From: Margaritifera margaritifera | Taxonomy: Eukaryota; Mollusca; Bivalvia; Unionida; Margaritiferidae | Assembly: GCA_029931535.1 (NCBI GenBank) | Contig: JAQPZY010001419.1 | Coordinates: 2,023,501 to 2,087,500 of the forward strand | Length of the DNA: 64,000 bases | Reading direction: 5' to 3' | Shown: one piece after another, positions 24,931-36,043 of the stretch | Position numbering within the stretch: the stretch's first letter is position 1 | Layout of the letters: each line of letters opens with the position of its first letter | Translations under genes and position numbers: made by a program | Notes under the pieces: generated by a model | What the model was told of the DNA's origin: nothing | Database searches by the model: none | What the model saw: only the letters and a program-made list of their open reading frames with translations

Positions 24931-25302
24931 AAGACTATTCAATATAAATACATCCCTCGCCATTTTGTACACTCAGACCATTATATGTTTTATCGCGTTG
25001 AAACTGCAAGCATATTTAAAGTAATTATTACACGATTTTGAAAAATTCGTAGATTTTTTAAAATGTTATAAGACTTAGAACAATTCCATTTTCCGTTATT
25101 GCTGTTGTTATTGTTGTTGTTACTTCTGCTGCTGTTGTTGACGCTGGTCGTTTTTGCTGCAACAAAAATAGTTTGAATGTGTATCCTTGCTGATAGCAAG
25201 TTACTTTAAAACATTCTTTAAATGTGCCCACGAACACACTAACAGTATTAAGAACTTGCCCATTTTCCTCTACCTTGTTTCCCACTCTTCATGCACTTGA
25301 TC

Positions 25303-25556
25303 TGCTATGTTGTCCCTGTACCTGCAATGTTGTCCATGTACCTGCAATGTTGTCCCTGTACCTGCAATGTTGTCCATGTACCTGCAATGCTGTCCCTGTA
25401 CCTGCAGTGTTGTCCATGTACCTGCAATGTTGTCCCTGTACCTGCAATATTGTCCATGCACCTGCAATGTTGTCCCTGTACCTGCAATGTTGTCCATGCA
25501 CCTGCAATGTTGTCCCTGTACCTGCAATGTTGTCCATGCACCTGCAATGTTGTCCC
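25303..25556. repeat. 20-bp minisatellite with 40-bp higher-order alternation
   Basis: Unit CCTGCAATGTTGTCCCTGTA, about 13 copies. Successive units alternate between CCCTGTA and CCATGTA or CCATGCA endings, so the true repeat is a 40-bp dimer. All frames stay open on both strands; the resulting Cys-rich and GTTLQVHGQ peptides are artefacts. Confidence 0.95.
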
Positions 25557-26042
25557 AGTAACAAACGAAAACCGAAATGCTATTCTGATAATAACTCTCT
25601 TTTGTAAACACGCACTTTTATTCTCCAGGAAAGATCAGAAATTGGAAGGACATAGTATTATCAGTTAGCGGTATTTGAGCAAATATGTAAAGAAAAAGTA
25701 ATACAAGATATGTAAAATATATGTCTAAGCAAATATCTTCATTCTCTAATAGCCCTAAGTCAATTCAATAAGTAATAAAAAGTCTTATAGATATTATTCA
25801 TAGACGTAATAATCACTAGTTATTGTCTTATGATTTAAATAGTGAACTGTAATGTTATCACTTTGAAATTGTTATCTTCAACATCGACACATCAAATTGC
25901 CAAATAAGAATGTTTTAGTTTTATTGCAACCCAATAAAGAACTGGACAAATATTGTTTGTTTTGCTTCATTTAGGCAAATATCTCCTCTGTCTCTAACTC
26001 ATAAAACTATATATGGATATACAAATATGGCATCAAAACAAA
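25557..26042. other. No supported gene
   Basis: AT-rich, nothing recognised. Confidence 0.4.
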
Positions 26043-26905
26043 ACGAGGGGTAGTTGAAAAGTTTAGAATATGTTGTCATAACTTTTTTGTTTCGTTGAAA
26101 ATGTCAATAAATTTAACGCCGATCGATAACTAAAATAACGTTGTATAAAATGATATGCAGCTGCACGTGCAGCACGCCGGACACCTGCATATGTGTGCGT
26201 GTGACGTAACATAGTTACATGACTGTGACCTAAAATGTCATAGAAGGGAAACAATTCTGCCACTGTGGAAAGAGTATACTATAAAATCTGGGAGGTCTTA
26301 GTGTACTCTCAGACTGATATCAAGGTCAACTCTCAGACTGATATCAAGGTCGACTCTCAGACTGATATCAAGGTCGACGTGGATAAAGTTTACAGATGTA
26401 ATTTTCTGTCATTTCCTACAAGTGTGAGGTGTTTCCATCGTTTTAAGATGGTCGCCAATCCATGGAAGATAACCCACCTTCTAGAAGACTGTTTTCTGCG
26501 ATTGATGAGCGATAAGTGGCTGCTGTGAAGGGAACAATTGATGAAGTTGCGCGATATACAGTGGAAGATACTTCTATTATCACGGACATTAAATCGTCAG
26601 CTGTTTTTAATATACTGAAGAATCATTAAAGCTTACAAAGGTCAGCGCAGGATGGGTCCTGCATTTGTTGACTCTTGATCAAAAACAGACTCGGGTCAAA
26701 ATCGCCAAACAGCAACTCGCCATACTAGTATCCGAAAAAATTGCCCAGAGACGTTTGAATGAGATTGTCGCAGGTGATGAAACATATATTTACTTTTCTG
26801 AACCGGACTTAAGAGAAAATGATAAAGCTTGGATCGGAGAAAACGAGCTTAGATCACGACCCGCTCGACATAGTTGGTCTGTCAATTAATTAGCGAAGTG
26901 ATAGG
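26043..26905 (+). mobile_element. Mariner (Tc1/mariner) transposon relic
   Basis: The left end ACGAGGGGTAGTTGAAAAGT is a typical mariner terminal sequence. Transposase fragments follow on the plus strand in changing frames: KGTIDEVARYTVEDTSIITD near 26,560 (helix-turn-helix region), SSAVFNILKNH near 26,610, LTLDQKQTRVKIAKQQLA at 26,668-26,720, and AGDETYIYFSEPD near 26,780, which carries the first catalytic Asp of the DD34D motif, then KAWIGENE. The rest of the catalytic domain and the right inverted repeat are missing. A 24-bp sequence (TCTCAGACTGATATCAAGGTC plus three bases) is repeated three times at 26,305-26,378 within the N-terminal part. Confidence 0.78.
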
Positions 26906-27049
26906 TAATTTAAAGACAGAAATATGTCACTGCATAGTACGACTATATCGTTACCTGACAAATAGTCCAATAAATCAACCCCCCAAATCTGTGTTGATAC
27001 TGATGGACGATTTGTGGGTCTAAATTCACCTATTCATACTATCATGGAG

Positions 27050-28355
27050 TTTCAACATTTTTCTACCAATGTCATGGTTGAAAAGAGCCAATAAACACAA
27101 CAAATTTTTTAAATATTTTTTATCGATTTTAAGAAAATATTTACATTTGGATCCCATTTTAACTATCTATTGCTTTAAAAGCAATAGATGCCAATACATT
27201 CTGGAAAATGAACCCAAAGCATGGCAAGAATTTACTAAGTAGCTGAAGATTGAATGAAAATGTTTTACTTTCATCAATATGGTATAATTCAAATATGTCA
27301 CAAAAGTTTTGTATATAAGATTGGCATGAAAAAGGTATCCATAATAGTATTGATATAGTTGCATGTGATGGTTCTATTATTATCATGAATTTAAAATATG
27401 TATTGATTGAATGGAACAGTTTTAGATTATATGTTAGTGAGTAGAAACATTCCTCACAATTGAAAAGATTTAATTGGAAATGAAAAAGTGACTGTTGAAG
27501 AATAATTTATTTTTTTTAAAGACACTTTTTGTGGCAAGTTATAATGTCTGTGTATCATATATTTTGATGAATAAGAAATGATGCATAATTTTTTATGATG
27601 TCATTGTTGACAAAAAACACGATCTGAGCAAGAAATAGAATAGAGAGTTTTATATTATACGTTCAGATAAAATAATTTCTCTCCCCTGGTTTGCGTTTAT
27701 GCTGAAGAAAATTTTGTTACAAATTCACTTTTACACAAAGCCAGAATACTAGATAATGAGAAATAATGTAGTTTTTGTGAATTGGAGAAGGAGTTAATTG
27801 TACATTTATTATTTGAGTGTAGAAAAGTATATCATTTCTTGATCAAATTTAGAAAAGTTGCTGAAAGATAATTTTATTATTAGCAAGAAATTTGACTAAA
27901 GTATAATATTTGGAACTGATGGTCCATATGTTGTTTACCTTCTCACTTGTATCACACAAAAATTGTATCAATGGATTAAAATGTTCTAAATCACTTTTAC
28001 ATTTTGAAGTTCTGGTAGAGACTTTTATAAGGTATATTAAAGCTAAGAAATATAATTCAAAGTAAAGCAGTCCAGTAAAAGATTCTTGTACAAATGGTCA
28101 GACCAGACATGTATACATATTTTGATATATGGATTGATAAGACTCTTAGTGATCCAAGTTTCACATATTGTAGCTCTTTCTGTTTGTAAAACAAAGTACC
28201 AAATTGGCTCTTTGATTTCGTTGGAGTATATGGTACGTCTCAGTTCCTGTCTGTATAAGTCGTTAATATGTACTTTACAAGATTGTCTGCATTTATAAAC
28301 TTTACACTGAATGTAATGATTCTTATCTTTTTATTTATTTGTATAGGTCAGTTTG
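27050..28355 (+). mobile_element. LINE 3' part, inverted relative to its 5' part
   Basis: Reverse-complement homologue of 48,455-50,098. On the plus strand, 27,750-27,850 encodes RILDNEK, then CSFCELEKELIVHLLFEC, the CCHC-type zinc knuckle found at the C-terminus of many LINE ORF2 proteins. In copy 2 the equivalent sequence is on the minus strand, in line with the RT; here it is flipped. The sequence homologous to 56,890-57,360 (RT thumb region) is missing between this part and 28,380. Confidence 0.75.
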
Positions 28356-30239
28356 TATGTATGTATTAACAGATATTTCACTACCTTCCAAAAATATTCA
28401 AATATCATCAGCATCCTGAATATGTTTATTTTCAGTATTATTAATAATAATACCTGTATTGTTGCTTCTTATCATTTTCCCAAATACTTCAACACACAAA
28501 ATAAATAAGTATGAAGAATGTGGATTTCCTTGTGAACACCCTCATATTACATTTTACAAGTCTTACATATATCCATTTTCCAATCTACATGTACATAAAT
28601 TAGCTCTCTTGAATGCCCAAAGTATCTAAAAGTATTATTTATACATTTCCAGGAAACTGTATCAAATGCCTTCTCAAAATATATAGACAACATTAGACCA
28701 GGGGTATCCTGCCATCTTGTTTCAAATAAAATATCACATGTTATTCAAATCTTTTTCCCAACGAAATAAATTATTTTTGGTTTTCATGAATTAAATTATC
28801 CAAAACACTTTTTTCTATTGGCTATACAACCTGAAGCCATTTTATAAATTACATTCAATAATGATATTGGTTACCAATTCTTCAAAAACATTATTTTTTT
28901 GACTTTGGTGTGCATGTTTTGATACCTTGTTTTTGAGTAATTCATAATGAACCTGATGTATGTCCATAATTTACTGATCTCAATATAAATACCACCTCAT
29001 CTTTTGAGAAACAAAATCAAAATCTTTATGGTCAATCCATCCAATCATGGACTGTAATCATCATCCATATCTTTAACTACCCCGGAGTGGATCCAGAAAT
29101 AATATTCGGGGAGGAAAGGGTGGGGAGATGGTAGTGGTGTAAACAAGTAGGCAATGAGTCTGTGGGATGGAAGCCTCCCGAAGCTCCTGCATTTTAAGAA
29201 TTTTCAGGGTATAATTTTAATCATCTGTGAAATAAACTTACTCTAGGAAACATTCCAGTTCTTTCGCGCTTATCTTTTTAGGGGTTTGAGAGGGGGGGGG
29301 GGGGGAGCATGCAGACTCGTTGTGACATTATTAGCAAGCTTAAGTTCATAGCTACTTATCTCATCTTTAAGTTCTCTCTCTTCCAAAACACTAGTTTCAT
29401 CATATACATGTAATTTGATATCACAATTTTTTGTGTTGTTTTAAATTATCTTTTCTACTTGTATCTTTATTTCCAAATTCATCTATCAACGTTGACCTGA
29501 TTTTATTAGTTCCATTCCTATTTTATCAATTAAAGAAGTATTTTGTTGATTTTTCTGCCATCTACAAGTATCTTGCTTTTGATCTTAGCATCACCCTTGC
29601 ATTTTCTTATTTCTCATTGATTGCAATTGTTCTTTTTTATTTTCTAAGTCTTGTATTTTTTTTACTACTAAAGCTACTGTAATCTTGGTATATTTCATTT
29701 TCCAAATACTAGCATACAATGTATTGTTCATGCTTGTTTGGTTAGGAACATTCGTTTCTGTTTTTATATAATGCATATTTTAAGTGTTTCCTCTAAGTAA
29801 TAGTGTCTATAAAATTAATTGATCAGCTATCTTAAACGTGAGATTATCAGGTTTGATGTCTTCGACATCAATATCATCCGTTTCAATGGCATGTTTTCTT
29901 TACTTCGTATAGTGTATCACTTACTATTTTAATATATATATTTTTTATTTAATAAATAGCCATTCATCTTCTCCTTCCCTCTAACAATATGTTAGGATTT
30001 CTTTTCTAAAATTATATCCAAACGATCTGATCCATAACCTGGCACAATACAACTACTTAAAACATAGCCATATAAATCACTTGAAATGAAATAAAGTCTA
30101 AATGAGCTTGTTGTCAAGAATTTTTCCTATGCTGTGTAAACTCTTTTCTATGTTTTCATTTAAGATCATCAAAATATATAATAATTCTAAACTTTCAATC
30201 ATGCCTATTACTTTTTTTCCAAGCATGTGGATTATTATA

Positions 30240-31670
30240 CTGTCGTTTCACTCGTTTTTGTGGGGTACCAACGAAAACTTACCAACATGTGATGCTGAAG
30301 CCCCCATCCCATTTTCTAACTGATACATTCCTAATAATCAGAAAAGCAAAGTTATTTGATATATCAACTTCATTCCCGTAATTTGGTAATAAAATATTAG
30401 CTTTTAAATTGCTATTGCACGTGTATGTATATGGTATCCAGTAGCTATCATTTATCATCAATGCCTTAAATCGGTATGCTGTGAGAACAGTAAGGATAGG
30501 GAGAAATGAAAACAAAACATAAAGCATTTGATCACCAGTATTATTTAAAATAAAAGAAAGAATAATAAATGATACTAGCATATGAAAATTAGATTTAATA
30601 CTTATTCAAATCGATCAGTAAGGATAGAGAGAAATGAAAACGGAGCATAAAGTATTCAACCACCAGTATTACTTAAAATGAGAGAAAGGATAATAAATTA
30701 TACTGGTATATGAAAATTGATTTAATACTTATTCAAATTGATCCTTCACTCAAGTGCAGTTGTTGTGAAAAAAATTTAAATCCTTCTGAAAGCACATCTC
30801 ATTTTATTCATGCATTTTCAATCGAAATGAAAAACAAGACTGCAAAATATTAAAACTATTGCTTGAAGCATGATTACTAATTAAACATTATGTACATATA
30901 CTAATAACAAAAGAGTATTAAAACTCACACTTCACTGATTTTTGGACAAAACCACTGTATCGACATCGTGTCAACCCAGTCTCCTGGTACATAAAAATGC
31001 TTGTCAGGTAAATAATCTGAAAATTGCAGAATTAAACAAATCCAGCTTTCTCAAAACCACAGATAATTAGAGTTGATCTTTCACTCATTTTTGTGTGACG
31101 AAAACATGGTGCAAGTGATTGATTTTGATGGGTGTTTGATTTGGCAACAAACAAAAAAAAAGTGCGTTTACGGTCGGCCGGCCATCTCTGTTTCTCGTTG
31201 CTGACGCTAGCATTTTTCCCCCCACCCCCACCCCACCAAATTATTATTATTATTTTTTTTATTAAATAAAGAAAATCGCATTGACAAAATGGATTTGTGC
31301 ATCTAACCGAGCCGGTTTTGCCCAGTACTTTGAAGTGCTTGAAATATTTGATTTATATATAATGGTAAAATTTAAAAAAAAAAAAAAAAATACCTGCCTA
31401 CCCAAAATTTAAAACCAGTGCAATAGTAAACACATTTTTTTTCTTCAGCCTTTGTGCTAATAAAGGTGGTAGTATTGTTTTAACCACTCAACTGATCATA
31501 GTTTTGTTCTTTTGTACTCTTTATTTTAGATATTTGTAAAGGTTAATGCATGATATTAAATACCTACAAATATGCAAACTTTGACCAAAAATTTAAGTAC
31601 CCACGAAAATGTAATATTTTTTTTACAAAACCCCAAAAGTTGAGACCCATGAAAATAAATGATGCCACAG
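30240..31670. mobile_element. 1.43-kb TA-flanked insertion with short inverted ends
   Basis: Flanked by TA on both sides (30,238-30,239 and 31,671-31,672). The left end reads CTGTCGTTTCACTCGTTTTT; the right end, complemented, reads CTGTGGCATCATTTATTTTC, sharing CTGTSG..TCA.T..TTTT and further TGGG similarity. The paralogous LINE copy at about 58,762 is uninterrupted (GGATTATGTATATTTTGATA), showing the empty site. No transposase was read inside. It contains a 128-bp tandem duplication and GC-rich stretches near 31,165. Possibly a composite or a non-autonomous Tc1/mariner-like element. Confidence 0.72.
30488..30742. repeat. Tandem duplication of about 125-128 bp inside the TA-flanked element
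   Basis: GTAAGGATAGGGAGAAATGA and following sequence to TTATTCAAATCGATC is repeated immediately from about 30,617 with roughly 10 percent substitutions. Confidence 0.88.
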
Positions 31671-32779
31671 TATTTTGATAATTTTCTAAATCCATTTTGA
31701 TGTCCAATATCAAGTTCCAATCACCATGCCAAACAATAAAATCATTCAGAAAATATGACATATTTTCCTTTAAATTTTCATAAAATGAAATTCTGGCTCA
31801 TCATTATTTGGCCCATAAATGTGAGTTAATGTAATACTCCTCCCTTCCATATCTCCTGCTCAAAATATTACCCACAATTCCATTAATTTTGGAAATGGTC
31901 TATTGCTTTGGAACTAAATAACCTATGAATTATTCTGTAAAACACCAAACCAAATCAAACTTGATTGGACAAAACGTTGTGCTTTAACATATTAAATAAC
32001 AATAAGATTCTAATCTATGAATATCTCAGTTTAAACCACTGCAAAAAACTTTTGCAACAAATACTTTTCTAGAAAACAAACTGGAATGTCAAATTATAAT
32101 AATGTTCTTTTTGCAAAGATTCACCTGAAGCATGAAACTATCTTAGTTTGGACTGTGCTATAGTGAAACTGTTTTGGAATGAATTAAACCAGTTGATCAG
32201 AAATAACACTAATTTCTCTCTTCCCTTTTCACTTAAATGTAGGTTTGTTAGAAGCTGACAAGGTAATTCAGTTTATACTATTGATACATAAAAGATACAT
32301 ATACATTATGTGCCATGAAAAAAAGCTTTCATATATTCCTTAGTTTAGAAACTTTCTAAAAAGATTCTACATATGTAGGAAGTCAATAGTGAAAATAAAT
32401 CCCTATAAATTAGAATGTTTTCAAACTGAACAACACACATATATAAATATAGTATTAATATCATGTTTTAGCTATTATTCAAATTTCTTAGTTACATCCA
32501 CCAAAAGCTGACTGATATCTCCACAATCCTGAATTATTTTTTTTTACACTTTGCAGACATTATCTTATAACAGAACATATTCATGTGTATATATCTATTT
32601 TATATACATCTATCCTCCCAATACTCCTCAAGCTGGTATATTCATGTACTCATGTGCTGCCTCAAGTTCTTGCTGTCACTAAACATTTTATCACAAACAT
32701 TACATATGTGTGTGTGTGTGTGCAGGGGGGTCTTTTATTTAGTATGCATTGCCATATGCCTCTTTAAGTGAACTTGGCT

Positions 32780-33129
32780 AAAACAGTTTAAATACATATT
32801 TCACACCCGTAGGGTTTTTCTCCAGTATGTATCCTAATGTGCTTCTTCTACTTCATATTTAAATGTTATTTACCAGGAAGCCTACGTATCCTCATGTGCA
32901 TCTACAGCATTCCGCTGATAAAGCATTGTTATCACAAACGTCACATTTGTATCAATATCCAGTATGTTTGCTAGTATGCACTCCCAAGATCTTGCCACAA
33001 TTTAACATTCTATCACAAACTTCACATTTTATGTAATTTTTGTTTTTGCTTATTTACCAGTATGTACCCTTGCATGTTTTATAAAGTCTGCACTCTCTTA
33101 TTCTTAAAACATGCTATTACATTTTATAC
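32780..33129 (-). pseudogene. Decayed C2H2 finger units downstream of zinc-finger ORF 1
   Basis: Minus-strand fragments such as KCEVCDRMLNCGKILGVHT near 33,010 and TGE-type linkers near 32,815 show that the finger array once extended beyond the present stop. Frames are broken and linker residues lost. Confidence 0.65.
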
Positions 33130-34158
33130 TTAGATTCTTTTTCCTCCAGTATGTACCCTCATGTGAGTCTTGAAACCTTTACTGTACTGAAACACTTCAT
33201 CACAAACTTCACACTTGAATGGTTTATCTCCAGAATGTATCTTAGTGTGCCGCATCAGACTTCCACCCTGGCTAAACCCTTTGTCACAAACTTCACACCT
33301 GTATGGTTTTTCTCCAGTGTGTATTCTTATGTGCTTCTTCAAATCTGCCCTCCGATTAAACTTTTTATCACAAGCTTCACACTTAAATGGTTTATCTCCA
33401 AAATGTATCCTCATGTGGTTTGTCAGACTTCCATTAAACCTTTTCTCACAAACTTGACATTTGTAAGGTTTTTCCCCAGTATGTATCCTGATGTGGTGCT
33501 TCAAATTTGCACAATCATTAAACATTTTACCGCAAACTTCACACTTGAATAGTTTCTCTGAAGAATGTATTCTTATGTGCCGCTTCAAATGAGAACTATG
33601 ATTAAACAATTTATGGCAAATTTCACACTGAAATGGTTTTTCTCCAGAATGTATCCTCGTGTGCACTGCCAGATTTCCACTGTTACTAAACCTTTTATCA
33701 CAAGATCCACATCTATATGTTTTTTCTCCAGCATGTAACCTTATGCACGACTTCAAATCTGCACTCTGATTATACACTTTATCAAAAAATTTTGATTTTA
33801 AAGGTTTTTGTCTGGAATGTATCCATATGTGCTTTTTCAAATGTGAACTCTGATTAAAGACTTCACTACATATTTTACACTGGTATGGTTTTTCTCCAGT
33901 ATGTATTCTTATGTGCTGCTTAAAATGACCACTGTCACCAAACATTTTATTGCAAACTTCACACTTGAAGCGTTTTTCTCCAGTGTGTATCCTTATATCT
34001 CTCATCAAACTAAAAGTGTCACCAAACATTTTATCACAAACCTCACACTTGTATGGTTTATCTCCAGTATGCGTCCTTGTATGCAGCGTCAAACTTCGAA
34101 CCTGAATAAACTTTTTTTGACAAACTCCACACTTGTATGGTTTTTCTCTAGTGTGCAT
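33130..34158 (-). CDS. Multi-C2H2 zinc-finger protein, ORF 1 (342 aa)
   Basis: An intronless open frame starting MHTREKPYKCGVC, made of 12 tandem C2H2 units with TGEKPY/F-type linkers, as in poly-zinc-finger DNA-binding proteins. Most units keep Cys2His2. Unit 2 has MRDIRIH (first His lost), unit 5 is dead (KSKFFDKVY: both Cys lost, first His replaced by Cys), and unit 9 is two residues short. There is no KRAB, SCAN or BTB domain. The first in-frame ATG (34,158) directly precedes the first finger; stops lie just upstream where the paralogue is still open, so an upstream coding exon or older start may be lost. Probably nuclear and DNA-binding by family knowledge. Whether it is expressed is unknown. 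The plus-strand ORFs here are shadows. Confidence 0.85.
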   Translation of the reverse strand: MHTREKPYKCGVCQKKFIQVRSLTLHTRTHTGDKPYKCEVCDKMFGDTFSLMRDIRIHTGEKRFKCEVCNKMFGDSGHFKQHIRIHTGEKPYQCKICSEVFNQSSHLKKHIWIHSRQKPLKSKFFDKVYNQSADLKSCIRLHAGEKTYRCGSCDKRFSNSGNLAVHTRIHSGEKPFQCEICHKLFNHSSHLKRHIRIHSSEKLFKCEVCGKMFNDCANLKHHIRIHTGEKPYKCQVCEKRFNGSLTNHMRIHFGDKPFKCEACDKKFNRRADLKKHIRIHTGEKPYRCEVCDKGFSQGGSLMRHTKIHSGDKPFKCEVCDEVFQYSKGFKTHMRVHTGGKRI

Positions 34159-34379
34159 CCTTTGAATGGTATTCTTTCATTAGGTGTTACCATAAGCACC
34201 TTCCGATTACGTCTCCAACTTCAACACTTTTGTTCGCTTTTTACCCCCAATGACAATGCCTACGCAATTGTTCTGCCATTATTGGATACCGACCAATTAC
34301 TTTTCTGGAGGGTTGGGTTCCTTGGATTTTATTTCCAACGTAAATGTCGTGAAAAAACTTCCAGAAGAAAATGATTGAT

Positions 34380-35074
34380 CGCTGCAGTATGGATTTTTAC
34401 AATGGTGGCCAGGTACTAAACTAGGTCCAGAAAAGATGACGTCGGGTCTATCATAACAAACAACAGGGTAATATGAATTTTTTTCAACACACGCAGCTTT
34501 CATTGTGACATCACAGCGCGCGACAATCCGGCTTGTACTGGGTCACACCTTTAGGTTGACCTCGTCCAAAAATGTCCACGTATAGTGGTGGCACATCCTA
34601 TTACCGCGGTATGCCTATTACCCCAGCATTTAAACGTTTTTGTTCAGTGATGTCGCCATGCGTAACATCAGAAAAAACTGCATGCAAACATAATGTCAGG
34701 AAGTTCACATAGCCGTGAATATTAAAAATTTGAAGAATAACTCTATTCAGGGTAAACGAAATCGTGCATTTCCTTTATGTGTACAAATTTAAGTACGTGA
34801 TAAAATCCCATTCATACCATATCTAGACATGGGGCATAAAATTAAAGTTTACGTGGGTTGGGGTTAACTATAAGTATACCATGTAATATAATATAAGTAT
34901 ATCATAAGCCATAATTATTTCATGGATTTGCTACAACTCGGGCATATAAAAATCTTGATTAAATTTATGAATTTAATGTTGAAATTTTGTTAATAAATGT
35001 GTTGATTTTACATGATGTTTCCTGATTTTTAATTTTTTTTTTTTTTTTTTTTTTTTTACTTTGATACTGTATTA
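34380..35074. other. Upstream flank of zinc-finger ORF 1, no gene recognised
   Basis: Mixed sequence ending in a poly-T tract (35,032-35,057). It could hold the promoter of ORF 1 (minus strand), but no element is distinctive. Confidence 0.35.
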
Positions 35075-35082
35075 CTGACTTT

Positions 35083-35259
35083 CAGTGCCGTCGCTAGTTT
35101 GCGCTGGACGAAACGACGCCCCGGGCGAGCGACGCCTTCGGCACACCCCCCCCCCCCCCCCCAGTGGGAAAAAGTACCGCAAACTCCGCGAAATGGCACC
35201 CCCTCAGGCTTGGCGCCCCGGGAGGTCGCCCGTATCGCCCGCCCCTTGCGACGGCCCTG
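35083..35259. mobile_element. hAT-type MITE, 177 bp, GC-rich
   Basis: The left end CAGTGCCGTCGCTAG pairs with a right end whose complement reads CAGGGCCGTCGCAAG. It is flanked by an 8-bp target duplication, CTGACTTT (35,075-35,082) and CTGACATT (35,260-35,267), matching at 7 of 8 bases. CAG-start termini plus 8-bp duplications are hAT hallmarks. Strongly GC-rich against its surroundings, with a C-homopolymer in the middle. No coding capacity. Confidence 0.85.
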
Positions 35260-35267
35260 CTGACATT

Positions 35268-36040
35268 CGCTGTATTTCTCAATTGCCGCGATAATATGAC
35301 GTTCTCTTTCGAGCGCCTCTCGTTAGAGGTCAGCTCGGAATATCCAGCACTTTGGCGATCCTGTTGATCGGAAATTAAAAACATTCACCGTGACAAATTC
35401 ACCATACGTTGATTACTGATGCAGTAGGATAAAAGTTAATAAGTATTGTGAAACTTTTTGTGGTATATTTTCTAGGTAGTAACGAAGTAATAGGATGTTC
35501 CAGCCTACTTTAACATTCATTTTTGCCGGATGTATTTCTCGGGGCGTATAAATAATGCCCTTCCAAACGAATATGGATGTATGAGGATTCAAACAAAGTG
35601 AATAATCGCCATTTAAAGGTATGTGTAATCAGATTCTAAAATATGACACCCATTACTGAAATTGTCGGTAATGAACGCCTACGTGACCTGTATGACTTGT
35701 ACTATAGGCCTATATAATATTCTCTTACCCTCCCGTTTGCTTGTACCCACCAACCGATTTTAAACACAAAAAGCATGAATTACATATATTAAAAAAATGC
35801 ACAAAACTTAGTCATTTCATTCACCAATTCAACAGTTTCATTGACCATTCAACAGTTTCATTCACCATTCAACAGTTTCATTCACAAATTCAACAGTTTC
35901 ATTCACAAATTCAACAGTTTCATTCACCATTCAAAAGTTTGTTTTGGAGGATAGACCAATGCTACACGCTTGTTATATGAAGTTGACGAATCTCAGTGAG
36001 GAAAAAAATCAAATACACCAATGTGTATTTATTGCATCCT
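35268..36040. other. No supported gene; short tandem repeat inside
   Basis: At about 35,815-35,938 a 20-22-bp unit (AACAGTTTCATTCACCATTC) is repeated about six times. Otherwise nothing is recognised. Confidence 0.5.
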
Positions 36041-36043
36041 TGA

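Larger units (their letters stand above)
28380..32000 (-). pseudogene. L1/Tx1-like LINE ORF2 relic (endonuclease and RT), copy 1
   Basis: Read on the minus strand from about 31,900: an APE-type endonuclease segment ITLTHIYGPNNDEPEF near 31,820, then FIVWHGDWNLILDIKMD near 31,730, typical of L1-clade endonucleases (GDWNLxLD). A 1.43-kb element interrupts it at 30,240-31,670. RT sequence follows: ELKDEISSYELKLANN near 29,360, LDGLTIKI near 29,030 (start of the RT domain), GCSQGNPHSSY near 28,550, and DADDI then IFLEGSE near 28,420 (family YADDTxxFLDGS). Numerous stops and frameshifts; not functional. A G-rich stretch at about 29,085-29,325 interrupts the reading and may be another insertion. 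Confidence 0.75.
27050..34340. other. Segmental duplication, copy 1 (LINE plus zinc-finger gene)
   Basis: This block is paralogous to 48,455-61,390. Matching order from 28,380 rightwards: LINE RT, LINE endonuclease, spacer, decayed zinc fingers, zinc-finger ORF and its upstream flank. 27,050-28,355 also matches, but in inverted orientation (partner 50,098 down to 48,455). Copy 1 lacks the LTR element and the 41-bp minisatellite present in copy 2, and has a 1.43-kb insertion that copy 2 lacks. Divergence is substantial, judging from frequent substitutions and small indels. Confidence 0.85.

Noticed and set aside
25224..25668. Cysteine-rich and GTTLQVHGQ ORFs on both strands
   Set aside because: 20-bp minisatellite artefact; all frames open, no flanking domain.
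33151..34374. Plus-strand ORFs over the zinc-finger region, and similar ones at 60,470-61,447
   Set aside because: Antisense shadows of the C2H2 arrays; the finger motif is on the minus strand.
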